Shown: piece by piece, positions 17,016 through 25,628 of the stretch
How the letters are laid out: each line of letters opens with the position of its first letter
Numbering within the stretch: position 1 is the stretch's first letter
Source: Desulfurispirillum indicum S5
GTDB lineage: Bacteria; Chrysiogenota; Chrysiogenetes; Chrysiogenales; Chrysiogenaceae
Length of the DNA: 64,000 bases
Direction: 5' to 3'
NCBI RefSeq assembly: GCF_000177635.2
Contig: NC_014836.1
Location: forward strand, 1,314,001 to 1,378,000
Notes under the pieces: generated by a model
The model's database searches: none
Seen by the model: the letters and a program-made list of their open reading frames with translations, nothing else
What the model was told of the DNA's origin: nothing
Made by a program: the position numbers and the translations under genes

Positions 17016-18530
17016 TTATTTTCTGATCGCGACTTCCAGCGCGTCGCTGACTGTGCGGATCACTTCCACCCGCGCGCTCCTTTTGGAATTGGCGGGAATA
17101 ATATGCCAAGGGGCAAGGGTCGTGCTGGTCTTGGCCACCATATCATCGACAGCACGCTTGTACTGATCCCACTTGTCGCGGTTACGCCAATCCTCTTCGG
17201 TGATCTTGTGCTGCTTCCAGGGCGTTTCCTGACGGTGTCGAAAGCGCTGCAGCTGCTCTTCATGGCTGATATGCAGCCAGAACTTCACCACCACAATACC
17301 GTGGCGCACCAGCTGGTACTCAAAATCGTTGATTTCCTGGTAAGCGCGGTTCCACTCATGGAACTGCGCCAGCTCTTCAACGCGCTCCACCAGCACGCGG
17401 CCATACCATGAACGGTCATATATAGTCACAAAACCAGCGCGGGGCACATGACGCCAGAAGCGCCACAGGTAGTGGTGCTTTTTTTCCTCGTCGGTGGGAG
17501 CCGCGACGGAAATAACCTTGTAGAGACGGGCATCCATGGCTTGTACCATACGTCTGATGGTGCCGCCCTTGCCCGCTGCGTCCCAGCCTTCAAAGATAAT
17601 GATGCTGGATATGCCCTGCTCCAGTGCTTTCCATGCAGCGGTTCCCAGCCGTTTCTGCTGGGCTTTGAGCTGTTTGGCGTAGCCGTTGCCCTCCACAGAG
17701 CGCTCCAGATCCACGGCATCCAGAATCGACGCGGTGTTTTCCCAGTGGGAAAGTGGTGCCGTCGAGGTGGTGTGAACCGGGGCGTTCTGTTTCTTTTCAA
17801 TGGCCTGCCGAAAGCCTTCTGCAAGGTTCTGCAGAAACTGCACATCGCGAAAGCGCCTGTCATAAGAGTCTATGAGGAACCAGGGGGCCTCGGTGGTATT
17901 GGTGACCGTGATGCCACGGGCGGCGGTGAGCACCAGCTGGCTGTAGTGCTCCACCCGCTCGATCTCCTCACGGGTGACGATAAAGCCGGAGCCGGGATTT
18001 TTGCGATAGGTGCGGATACGTTCACGCTGCGCTTTGGCGGTCAGGTGAAACCAGAATTTCAGCACCAGAGCCCCGTCATCCACCAGCATCTTTTCAAAGC
18101 GGGAAATAGAGCGCATCTTGCGCTCAAAATCCTCGTCGCCCATGGAGCCGAGAGCATTTTCGTAGAAAGGATCACGATACCAGCCGTTGAAGAAGACACC
18201 GATTTCCCCGGTGGCGGGCATGGCGCGCCAGTAGCGCCAGAAAAGCGGACGTTGCAGCTCTTCATCGGTGGGCGACCAGAGGTTATGGGTATTGATATGG
18301 CGAGGGTCAAGGAATTCCGCCATCAGGTTGAGGGCGTCACCACGGCCGGAACCATCAAGGCCGACAATCAGAATTACCACCGGAATGGAAAGCTCACGGG
18401 CCTGTGCCTGGAGCTGCAGGAGGTTCAGGCGTAGCTCCTTGATGCTGGCCTTGTATTCGTCCTTGGCAAGACACTGTTGAGTTTCAACTTTATGGAAGAT
18501 ATGCGCCAGATTTTCGCTGCCCTGTCCCAT
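17016..18530 (-). CDS. pap: Polyphosphate:AMP phosphotransferase (tandem PPK2)
   Basis: A 504-residue protein made of two PPK2 domains, the arrangement of polyphosphate:AMP phosphotransferase, which uses polyphosphate to phosphorylate AMP to ADP. The C-terminal domain has an intact Walker A segment GWDAAGKGG and lid/Walker B-like IYDRSWYGRVLVERV. The N-terminal domain has a degenerate P-loop GLDGSGRGD and FFNGWYRDPF, as is usual for the fused class. The ATG at 18530 has AGGAGG seven bases upstream. It is divergent from the secreted TPR gene. Confidence 0.9.
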   Translation of the reverse strand: MGQGSENLAHIFHKVETQQCLAKDEYKASIKELRLNLLQLQAQARELSIPVVILIVGLDGSGRGDALNLMAEFLDPRHINTHNLWSPTDEELQRPLFWRYWRAMPATGEIGVFFNGWYRDPFYENALGSMGDEDFERKMRSISRFEKMLVDDGALVLKFWFHLTAKAQRERIRTYRKNPGSGFIVTREEIERVEHYSQLVLTAARGITVTNTTEAPWFLIDSYDRRFRDVQFLQNLAEGFRQAIEKKQNAPVHTTSTAPLSHWENTASILDAVDLERSVEGNGYAKQLKAQQKRLGTAAWKALEQGISSIIIFEGWDAAGKGGTIRRMVQAMDARLYKVISVAAPTDEEKKHHYLWRFWRHVPRAGFVTIYDRSWYGRVLVERVEELAQFHEWNRAYQEINDFEYQLVRHGIVVVKFWLHISHEEQLQRFRHRQETPWKQHKITEEDWRNRDKWDQYKRAVDDMVAKTSTTLAPWHIIPANSKRSARVEVIRTVSDALEVAIRK

Positions 18531-18663
18531 GATTGCCTCCTGCCTGCCTGTTGCCACTGCGGGTACTCAGGGTATCGCACAAATACCAGCAATTCGCAAT
18601 GGCGTTGCAAAAGGATCCCTGCTACTTTTACTGGATATTGCACCCGTAAAGGAAAGGAGTACC

Positions 18664-19488
18664 ATGCGTCTGCTCTGTACCCTCTTGCTGTTGATGAGCC
18701 TCCCCGCTGGCCTGACCGCCGCCCAGCAGGATGTGCTGGGATTTGCCCGTCACCTGGTGGCTTCCGGTGAGTACTACCGGGCCATAACAGAATATAAGCG
18801 CTACCTCTACAGCCTGGCCCCGGAAGATGAGCAGCGTCCGCATGTACGAGTGGAAATGGTGTTGGCGTACTTCGCGGGGGGGCAGCTGGATCAGGGGCTG
18901 CATTCCCTTGAGGACATGATGCTTGAAAGACATGCTGCGGCGGCTCCGGCCGTGGCGGAAGCCGGTCGCCTGCTTTTCGACGCGGGACGCTATGGGGAAG
19001 CCCGCGCCTACCTTGAGTTTTATTATGGCACGTGGCCCAGTGAGGCGCAGCTGGGGGAGGTCACCGCCCGCCTCAGTGCGGTCTATCTGGCCCTGGATCA
19101 GAGGCAGCTGGCGCTGGAGCTTGATCCCCGGTTGAACGCGTCCATTGAGGATATTTCCATATCGCGCAAAAGCCTGCCTCTCGCCGGTTCACTCTCGGCC
19201 GTGCTGCCCGGAGCCGGCCAGCTGTACGCTGGACGACCTGTGGACGCGGCAGTGGCCTTTACGGTCAATCTGATCTTTCTTGGCGCCACAGTTTCCGCAG
19301 TGGACGCCGGGCATACACTACTGGCCGCCGGGGTGGGGGTTTTCGGGATTGGCTGGTACGGGGGAAATATCTTCAATGCGATCAACAGCGCTCGTCTTCA
19401 TAACCAGCAGGCCGTTGACGACGCCGTCCGCGACTACTATGAGCAGCGCAGGCCCGTTATGGGCGTGGGGTGGCAGCAGCGTTTCTGA
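18664..19488 (+). CDS. Exported TPR protein with C-terminal membrane segments
   Basis: A 274-residue protein with an N-terminal signal peptide (MRLLCTLLLLMSLPAGLTAA), helical TPR-like repeats over about 25-140, then a hydrophobic C-terminal part containing LPGAGQLYAGRPVDAAVAF, a glycine-rich motif seen in small TM2/DUF5683-like membrane regions. The start at 18664 follows an AAAGGAG site; the frame stays open upstream for 45 codons, but that region is the promoter area of the divergent pap gene. Function is not known; a cell-envelope scaffolding role is a guess. Confidence 0.8.
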   Translation: MRLLCTLLLLMSLPAGLTAAQQDVLGFARHLVASGEYYRAITEYKRYLYSLAPEDEQRPHVRVEMVLAYFAGGQLDQGLHSLEDMMLERHAAAAPAVAEAGRLLFDAGRYGEARAYLEFYYGTWPSEAQLGEVTARLSAVYLALDQRQLALELDPRLNASIEDISISRKSLPLAGSLSAVLPGAGQLYAGRPVDAAVAFTVNLIFLGATVSAVDAGHTLLAAGVGVFGIGWYGGNIFNAINSARLHNQQAVDDAVRDYYEQRRPVMGVGWQQRF

Positions 19489-19521
19489 GCGAAGTGAGGT
19501 GCGAAAGTTACTTCATGCTTT

Positions 19522-20175
19522 ACTTTCGCATCTTGCTGTCTTGGGTAAGGTGTTATTATCCTGACATTTATCGCGCGAAAGCTGTATTGATTTTGAATGC
19601 TTGATTCATCTGATATTCCTCTTTTCTTTCTGGATATTGTCCTTTTTGACCGCGCAAAAAGGACACAAAAACGCGCCCCCCGAACGCCCGTACTTCCGGC
19701 TCATTGCTCGCCTGTTCTGGAGATCCGGCAGACACTGCCTCCCTGCAGTGCTGCCGGACCACTCACTTCCTGTGAGTGTCCCGTTCGGGTCTTACCAGCC
19801 AGGCGTCGCACTCACCGGACGGGCTCAGGGAGGAACGGCCTGCTTCTGCATCTCCCCCGTGTGCTGGCCCAGCCAGGACGCGCTGACTGGAACGCTATGG
19901 AACCGCAGGGTTGCCGCCACGAGGGCGGCAACCGCAAACCAAAAGCCATGGAGGGCGGTTGTTTGCGGTCCCCAGTTCCAGGCATGCGGATGGCTGAAAA
20001 GGACAGCACTGGGGGTCGCTTTTGCGCCACTTTTGGCGAGTCAAAAGTGGCAAGGAAAACTCCTGAGTAATGGAACCGGAATATCAAGAGACGCAGTCTG
20101 TACAGAACCATTTCCGCCATTCCAGCATGGCATCAGGGTTGGTACAGACAACCTGCCGTTTCGGGAGTGCGAAAG
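19522..20175 (+). repeat. 0.65-kb structured repeat, copy A
   Basis: This stretch is collinear with copies at 27543-28196 and 54213-54870 over nearly its whole length. It is bounded by CTTTCGCA and its inverse TGCGAAAG. Hairpins visible inside: a 10-bp stem at GTCCTTTTTG / CAAAAAGGAC (about 19643), a long stem with CCGGCAG / CTGCCGG outer arms (about 19726), CACTCAC / GTGAGTG (about 19762), GGTTGCCGCC / GGCGGCAACC (about 19908) and GCCACTTTTG / CAAAAGTGGC (about 20027). No transposase or consistent coding frame is present. It fills the gap between the TPR gene and the end of the EAL gene. Confidence 0.88.
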
Positions 20176-20215
20176 AGAAGTTCGTTGTTTCGGGGAACGA
20201 AATGTACGTTCATGT

Positions 20216-21430
20216 TTATAATGGTTCCTCTTCCAGCCAGCCCGCAGGCAGATCGGCACAGAGAACGTGAAAATGACCGCTCTTTCCATTGTGCAGAGCA
20301 ATGGAGAGGGTCACATCCAGGGTGGCGTCGGGCAGCCCCAGATAGGGTGCTGACACCTGAACTGCGCCCGGCTGTTCCAGGGCGTTGCGAAAGTAACTTC
20401 TGCGGGCCCAGAGAGCGCCAGTGGTCCGCCGAAACGGAGCATAGACTTTGGCGGCGGCAGTGCGCTCCCCGGGGTAGAGGTTTTCCACGATCTGAATACC
20501 CTCGGCATCCAGCAGGTAGATGCGTTCGATGGCCGGATGCGACTGCAGTGGTTGAGTTGCCTGATGGAATTCCAGTCCGTGCTCCAGGCTGACGGCGGCC
20601 TCCTTGAGTCTTCGCTTCAGAGTGGCCTGTTTGCGTTCCTGGTTGCGCTGGCGGTTAAGCTGCTGCTGGAGTGTCTGTTGGTGCAGTTTCTGTATGGCGC
20701 CAGAAAGCTGTTCTCCATGGTAGGAGCCTGTGGGGGAAGGGCGGGCAAAGTAGTATCCCTGGGCCAGTTCGCATTCACTGTCCAAGGCCAGCAGGGCGTC
20801 ATCTTCGGTTTCTACCCCTTCCAGCAGGACCAGGGCACCGGTTTCTCGCAGGAGGGCAACACAGCGCGCCAGCCAGCGCTGCCGCCGGGGATTGTTGCGG
20901 GCGTTGACGAGCATGGAGCGGTCAAGCTTGACGATGTGGGGCTCAATCTGCCAGATGCGGTCAAAGTTGGATTGGCCCGTGCCAAAGTCATCTATGGCGA
21001 TGAAGAATCCCGCCTCCCGGTAGTAGTGGACAAAATCCTTGAGCCGTAAGGGATCCGCGACGGCATCTTCGAGGATCTCCAGGACAATGCGTTCACTGGC
21101 GAGGTTCTGGCGCTTCAGGAATTTCTCCAGCAGTTCCGAGCGCTGGTTGCCGGGTTGGATGGTTTCGGCGCGCAGGTTGAGGAAGAGCCACTGATCCTCG
21201 GTGTTCAAATGGCTGAAGTTGCGGATATGGGTAGCGATGCATTCCCGGTCGAACTGGTGCACACGGTTTTCCTGTACCGCCAGCGCAAAGGCGTCGGCAG
21301 GCGAACAGGAAGTGTCAGTTCCGGTTTGTGCCCGCAGCAGGGCTTCATAGCCGACAACGCGGCGATGGGCAAGGCTGATGATCGGTTGAAAGTGGCTGTG
21401 TATCAGAATGGGACGAACCTTCTCAGGCAT
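20216..21430 (-). CDS. EAL-domain c-di-GMP phosphodiesterase with C-terminal sensor-like domain
   Basis: A 404-residue cytoplasmic protein. Residues about 10-245 form an EAL domain with YEALLR, the LNL asparagine region, EILED, DDFGTG, KLDRSM, EGVE and the glutamine of QGYYF, so the catalytic and metal residues of c-di-GMP hydrolysis look intact. A Gln/Arg-rich helical linker (about 255-290) leads to a C-terminal alpha/beta domain resembling a Cache/PDC-type sensor. That order is the reverse of the usual sensor-then-EAL. It is the last gene of the minus-strand pepA-to-EAL run, 3 bases after tadA, and its stop lies just beyond repeat copy A. Confidence 0.88.
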   Translation of the reverse strand: MPEKVRPILIHSHFQPIISLAHRRVVGYEALLRAQTGTDTSCSPADAFALAVQENRVHQFDRECIATHIRNFSHLNTEDQWLFLNLRAETIQPGNQRSELLEKFLKRQNLASERIVLEILEDAVADPLRLKDFVHYYREAGFFIAIDDFGTGQSNFDRIWQIEPHIVKLDRSMLVNARNNPRRQRWLARCVALLRETGALVLLEGVETEDDALLALDSECELAQGYYFARPSPTGSYHGEQLSGAIQKLHQQTLQQQLNRQRNQERKQATLKRRLKEAAVSLEHGLEFHQATQPLQSHPAIERIYLLDAEGIQIVENLYPGERTAAAKVYAPFRRTTGALWARRSYFRNALEQPGAVQVSAPYLGLPDATLDVTLSIALHNGKSGHFHVLCADLPAGWLEEEPL

Positions 21431-21433
21431 TGC

Positions 21434-21937
21434 TTACGGGCCTGTATGGATGTATGGCAGTGGATGATGTTCTGCACGCCTTGTGGAGAAAAAGGCCTCC
21501 AGCAGTTGCCGGCAGCGCTGTTCCAGAAGTCCCCTGCGCGCATCCACCTGGTGGTTCAGCCGCTGGTCGGCGGTCATGGCGAAGAGGCTGATACCACCAT
21601 ATTTTTCATCGGAACAGGCATAGTAGACGCGGGGAATGCGGGCCGCGATGATGGCACCGCAGCACATGACGCAGGGTTCCAGGGTAACGTAAAGCTCCAC
21701 GTCCTCCAGACGCCAGTTGGCGCAGGCTGCGGCCGCCTCGCGAATGGCGAGCACTTCGGCGTGGGCAGTGGGGTCACGGTGCTCTTCCTTGCGGTTGCCG
21801 GCCCGGGCGATGATTTCGCCATGGCGCACAATGACTGCGCCTACGGGAACTTCGCCCCGCTGCGCGGCCTGTCTCGCTTCCTCCAGCGCAACTGCCATGA
21901 AGCGTTCAGCATCAGCGTCGGGTGTTGACGGGATCAT
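21434..21937 (-). CDS. tadA: tRNA-specific adenosine deaminase TadA
   Basis: A 167-residue zinc deaminase that converts A34 to inosine in tRNA-Arg(ACG). The active-site HAEVLAI (zinc His and proton-shuttle Glu) and the PCVMCCGAI cysteine pair are present, as is the NHQVDARRGLLEQRC C-terminal helix region typical of TadA. The ATG overlaps the rimO stop by 4 bases, and the EAL gene follows after 3 bases. Confidence 0.94.
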   Translation of the reverse strand: MIPSTPDADAERFMAVALEEARQAAQRGEVPVGAVIVRHGEIIARAGNRKEEHRDPTAHAEVLAIREAAAACANWRLEDVELYVTLEPCVMCCGAIIAARIPRVYYACSDEKYGGISLFAMTADQRLNHQVDARRGLLEQRCRQLLEAFFSTRRAEHHPLPYIHTGP

Positions 21938-23256
21938 GAATCGACCATTCCCCCTACCAGATCATAGGGCAGCGCCTGTTCAATACGCACCATCACAAAG
22001 TCACCGGGATGAGCAGTGCCATCATTGATGAGGATATGTCCGTCCACTTCCGGAGCCTGGAAGCTGGCTCGACCCTGCAGCAGCAGCTCCGTCTCCTGGC
22101 TGATTCCCTCCACCAGAACTTCAAAGGTCTGGCCGACCCTCTGTTCATTGCGGCGCAGGGAGATGCTGTGCTGGAGTTCCATCAGGGCTTCAGCCCGCTC
22201 CCTGGCCGTGTCGGGGTTTACTTTTCCCGGAAGCTTATGGGAAGCGGCCAGCTCCTCATCGGAGTAGGCAAAGGCTCCCAGGTGATCGAACTGCACGCGC
22301 TCCACCCCTTCCAGCAATGCCTGAAAGTCCGCTTCAGTCTCGCCGGGAAATCCGGTGAGCATGGTAGTGCGGATGGCAATGCCAGGGATGCGTTGGCGAA
22401 GGCGCTGCACCAGGTTTTCCATCTGTTCGACACGGATATGGCGGTTCATGCGTTTGAGCACCGAATTGCTCATATGCTGAAAGGGAATATCCACATACTT
22501 GCAGATTTTCGGTTCACGGGCGATGGTCTCGATGAGTTCGTCGTCAAAGTGGTTGGGGTACGTGTAGAGAACCCGTATCCAGTGGAGGTTTTCAATCTTT
22601 GCCAGCTCTGCCAGCAGAGGTGCCAGACTGCGTTTGCCGTAGAGATCCAGGCCGTACTCGGTGGAATCCTGACTGATGAGCACCAGCTCGCGCACACCAC
22701 TGGCGGCCAGTTCCCGGGCCTCACTCACGAGTTTTTCCTGCGGGACGGACTGGTAGGGGCCGCGTATGCGTGGAATCACGCAGTAGGTACAGGTGTTGCT
22801 GCAGCCTTCAGCGATTTTCAAGTAGGCCATATAGGATGGAGTGGTCAGGAGTCGCTCGCCGGGAAGGGCTTCCAGGTGATCCTGGGGGGTGAAGTTCACC
22901 AGCCTGCGGGACAGCTGATCCCCGATGGACTCCATGCTGGACTCCTTGGTGTCGATAAAGATGTCCACCTCTGGCAGTTCCTGGCGCAGTTGCTGTTCAT
23001 AGAGCGTCACCAGGCAGCCTGCCACGATGAGCACCTGGCAGCGTCCGTCCTGCTTAAACTGGGAGTGCTCGACAATGGTGGAGATGGACTCATCCTTGGC
23101 GTCCAGGATGAAGCCACAGGTGTTGATGAAGATAATGTCTGCAGCCGCGGGGTCATCCACCGGGTCGACGGGGCGGCGCAGCAGGCGTGCCAGCATGCGT
23201 TCCGTATCCACAAGGTTTTTTGAGCAGCCCAGGCTGATGGTGTAGAGGGTGTACAT
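21934..23256 (-). CDS. rimO: Ribosomal protein S12 methylthiotransferase RimO
   Basis: A 440-residue radical SAM methylthiotransferase that modifies the conserved Asp of ribosomal protein S12. The N-terminal MTTase domain begins with the RimO-specific SLGCSKNLVDTE. The radical SAM cluster is EGCSNTCTYCVIP near residue 153, and the C-terminal part is a TRAM-like domain (about 375-440). Length matches RimO rather than MiaB. It starts 7 bases after the DUF502 gene and overlaps tadA by 4 bases. Confidence 0.95.
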   Translation of the reverse strand: MYTLYTISLGCSKNLVDTERMLARLLRRPVDPVDDPAAADIIFINTCGFILDAKDESISTIVEHSQFKQDGRCQVLIVAGCLVTLYEQQLRQELPEVDIFIDTKESSMESIGDQLSRRLVNFTPQDHLEALPGERLLTTPSYMAYLKIAEGCSNTCTYCVIPRIRGPYQSVPQEKLVSEARELAASGVRELVLISQDSTEYGLDLYGKRSLAPLLAELAKIENLHWIRVLYTYPNHFDDELIETIAREPKICKYVDIPFQHMSNSVLKRMNRHIRVEQMENLVQRLRQRIPGIAIRTTMLTGFPGETEADFQALLEGVERVQFDHLGAFAYSDEELAASHKLPGKVNPDTARERAEALMELQHSISLRRNEQRVGQTFEVLVEGISQETELLLQGRASFQAPEVDGHILINDGTAHPGDFVMVRIEQALPYDLVGGMVDS

Positions 23257-23263
23257 GGTTTGG

Positions 23264-23851
23264 TTATCTCTCTTTACGTTTGGTCATATTGGCCGTGAGG
23301 ACAATGCGCATGGCGTCTTCTACGCTGAGATCAAGGGAGGTCAGGCGTGCGCGATCCACATAGACCGTAAATCCGCCGATCTGGTAACTCAGGGGAATAT
23401 AGACAGCCACGTCGTCGGGATTGTCGGAGCCGATGGTCTGTCCCCCCTGGTGGTCGGTGACAAAGCCGATCAGCTTCATTCCCTGATATTCAATGGTGAC
23501 GACGGAGCCGAACTGCTTTTGTTCTTTGCTCCTGGTGACAAAGAGCATGAGATCCTGCAGGCCGGTCAGTGCGGTCTTCACCAGGGGAATACGCTGCAGG
23601 AGCCTTTCGCCTATTTCAATAACCTGGCGGAACAGGTAGAGATTGACCATCCAGCCGATCAGCAGCAACAGCGCGATGCTGGCCAGAATTCCCAGGCCGG
23701 GGAAGTAGATGCTGCCGGGCAGAAAGAAGCGCAAACCGGAGCCGATCAGGTTTTCCACTGTTGAGATGAGCCAGTACAGGATATAGAGCGTCAGTGCCAG
23801 GGGAAGAACCAGACCCAGGCCCTGCAGGGATTTTTTCAGCCAGTCTTGCAT
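23264..23851 (-). CDS. DUF502 family membrane protein
   Basis: A 195-residue protein with two hydrophobic segments (about 10-32 and 52-75) followed by a soluble domain containing IPLVKTALTGLQDLMLFV and FVTDHQGG, text typical of DUF502. The family is widespread but has no assigned biochemical role. Its start overlaps the end of the amidotransferase gene by 16 bases, indicating tight coupling. It is included in the operon with the amidoligase pair, so a membrane partner role there is possible but unproven. Confidence 0.85.
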   Translation of the reverse strand: MQDWLKKSLQGLGLVLPLALTLYILYWLISTVENLIGSGLRFFLPGSIYFPGLGILASIALLLLIGWMVNLYLFRQVIEIGERLLQRIPLVKTALTGLQDLMLFVTRSKEQKQFGSVVTIEYQGMKLIGFVTDHQGGQTIGSDNPDDVAVYIPLSYQIGGFTVYVDRARLTSLDLSVEDAMRIVLTANMTKRKER

Positions 23852-24636
23852 GTTTTTTCCTTTATGGTTTTGCGGGTCGCGTCAACGAGAGCGCAAAAGA
23901 GCGCTCTCTGGTCACGCCGGTAAACAAGGTACTCCGGATGCCACTGCACGCCGATCGTAAAAGTCTTTTTGCTGTGTTCGATGGCCTGCACTATACCACT
24001 TTCCTCACGGGCGCAGACAAGAATTTCCTCACCGGCGTGATCAATTGCCTGATCGTGCAGGGCATTGACCAGGAGTACGTTGGTGCCGGTGCAAGCGGCG
24101 AGTTTTGAACCACCTGCCAACTGTACCTGTTTGCGAGGGAGTATGGTGCGCAGTCGTGGGACCTCTTCGTACATTGAAGAGATATCGCGCAGGAGGGTTC
24201 CTCCGCAGACCACGTTAAGAAGTTGTGCGCCCCGGCAGATACCGAGCAGAGGTATGTCCCGAGCAAGTGCCTGCTGGATTAGCTCTTTTTCCAGCGTATC
24301 TCTCATCTGGTCAATGGTTCTGGGATTTTTGGTGCTCAGGAGCAGGCGCAGAACCAGAAAGAACGGAGCAAATACGATGGCGCTGACGAGGTTTTTCCAG
24401 CGGAATTCGCGCCAGACGGCTTCATTTTCATCGGGTTCATCTGTGTAGAGCGAAGGACTGACGTCAGCGCCTCCGCCGATGATCAGTCCGTCAATGCTCT
24501 GAATGTCAGCGGGGGAAGATACTGTGATACGACGGGCGCGCCCGCCGCAAAAACCTATTGCCAGCCGGCACGACCACCAGGCTGCCAGTCCGCCGGTGTG
24601 GGAACCCGTCACGCCAATAATTGGTCGTGGGTTCAC
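23836..24636 (-). CDS. Class I glutamine amidotransferase / peptidase C26 partner of amidoligase
   Basis: A 266-residue alpha/beta enzyme with the nucleophile elbow LLGICRGAQLLN (Cys) and the GVQWHPEYL segment supplying His and Glu, as in gamma-Glu-GABA hydrolases and amidotransferases. An unusual hydrophobic insertion, SAIVFAPFFLVLRLLLS, around residue 85-102 may touch the membrane. The GTG at 24636 forms a GTGA overlap with the amidoligase stop; a TTG three codons upstream is possible. Pairing with an amidoligase suggests that it supplies ammonia or cleaves a gamma-glutamyl bond for that enzyme. This is inferred from known gene-neighbourhood patterns. Confidence 0.82.
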   Translation of the reverse strand: MNPRPIIGVTGSHTGGLAAWWSCRLAIGFCGGRARRITVSSPADIQSIDGLIIGGGADVSPSLYTDEPDENEAVWREFRWKNLVSAIVFAPFFLVLRLLLSTKNPRTIDQMRDTLEKELIQQALARDIPLLGICRGAQLLNVVCGGTLLRDISSMYEEVPRLRTILPRKQVQLAGGSKLAACTGTNVLLVNALHDQAIDHAGEEILVCAREESGIVQAIEHSKKTFTIGVQWHPEYLVYRRDQRALFCALVDATRKTIKEKTCKTG

Positions 24637-25625
24637 TGCAGCCAACCCTCAACCTTGCCGGGCCATTGCCAGCTGATAATGCTCAGGGGGCTGTGCAGAA
24701 GTTCAAGCAGCTCCTGGGACATGGCGTGAAGAACATGGCTGTTGGCAGCCAGTTTTTCCACCTCAACCCAGTAGCGCCACGGATGGGCAATGCGCCAGTC
24801 TTCTTCATCTACCAGACTGTTGGGCAGGCGATAGTGAAAGGTCGGGCGGCTTTTATTGAGCTCACTTTCGATGGGGTAACGGTCTACCAGATCAGGAGCT
24901 ATGTGGCTGAACAGGGGCAGCATGTCCAGGGGGCGGTTGCGGGTGGGATTGTGCTCCAGGTAGTGCTCTATCAGCTGGCCCATATCTGGAGCGTACTCTG
25001 GCTGGAGTATGAGTTTCAGATACTCTGCCGGAAATTCATCAATATAGGGGCTGATGCGTCTGGTGTAGTCGATGGCAGATTCGCGGAATATCCAGGGGTA
25101 GAGTACACAGAATGCCTGCAGGTGAGCCAGGATTGAGGGTACCTCAAAGCTTGGCACCTCCGGGTTGAAGTGCAGGCCGAAGGCAAATCGCCATGCTGAC
25201 CTGGTACCCAGGGCGCCGCGCTGCCGAAGGCACTCCCGCAGGGTCTCGGCATGGTGGAGCTGATCCATGGGCAGTGGTGGCGTTACCAGCTCATAGGGAA
25301 CCAGTACAGAAGCCACGTTGGCCAACAAGGCTTCCAGGTCATCTCCCAGAATCAGGGTGTCACCATCGACACCCATCTTCTGCAGGAACTCGGTATACTT
25401 TCCAGAGCTCAGGAGAATGGAGTCGAGCTCCACGGTGAAATCACCCAGCTCAGTATCCTTGATCTTGTGGACATGGGAATTCACCTCATGGTGCCGGCCA
25501 CCCCACAGTTTCTGTATATCCCGCACGACCATTAATGGCTCAACGTGTGTATACTCCAGTTCCACACCAACATGCCGGATGCTGCCGTGCTGATTGTAAA
25601 TCAGTGGCGGCTGCGCGAAGGACAT
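24633..25625 (-). CDS. Amidoligase_2-type (GS-like COOH-NH2 ligase) protein
   Basis: A 330-residue protein fitting the glutamine-synthetase-like amidoligase group. The metal-binding motif GVELEY near residue 20 is followed by FTVELDSILLS, the YELVTPPL segment, and AFGLHFNPEV, which corresponds to the conserved GLH-histidine region. Such enzymes are predicted to join a carboxylate and an amine using ATP; products are unknown. The start lies 3 bases after the pepA stop, and its own stop overlaps the amidotransferase start. Family assignment rests on motif order and the neighbouring amidotransferase. Confidence 0.75.
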   Translation of the reverse strand: MSFAQPPLIYNQHGSIRHVGVELEYTHVEPLMVVRDIQKLWGGRHHEVNSHVHKIKDTELGDFTVELDSILLSSGKYTEFLQKMGVDGDTLILGDDLEALLANVASVLVPYELVTPPLPMDQLHHAETLRECLRQRGALGTRSAWRFAFGLHFNPEVPSFEVPSILAHLQAFCVLYPWIFRESAIDYTRRISPYIDEFPAEYLKLILQPEYAPDMGQLIEHYLEHNPTRNRPLDMLPLFSHIAPDLVDRYPIESELNKSRPTFHYRLPNSLVDEEDWRIAHPWRYWVEVEKLAANSHVLHAMSQELLELLHSPLSIISWQWPGKVEGWLQ

Positions 25626-25628
25626 GCT

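Noticed and set aside
17016-18530. Degenerate P-loop in the first PPK2 domain
   Set aside because: This is the normal state of the N-terminal domain in tandem polyphosphate:AMP phosphotransferases, so it is not an anomaly.
19601-20221. Open frames of 150-200 codons inside repeat copies A, B and C that resemble each other as proteins
   Set aside because: The frames are broken or switched by single-base indels between copies, have no ribosome-binding sites, and similarity follows DNA identity and hairpins rather than codon positions.
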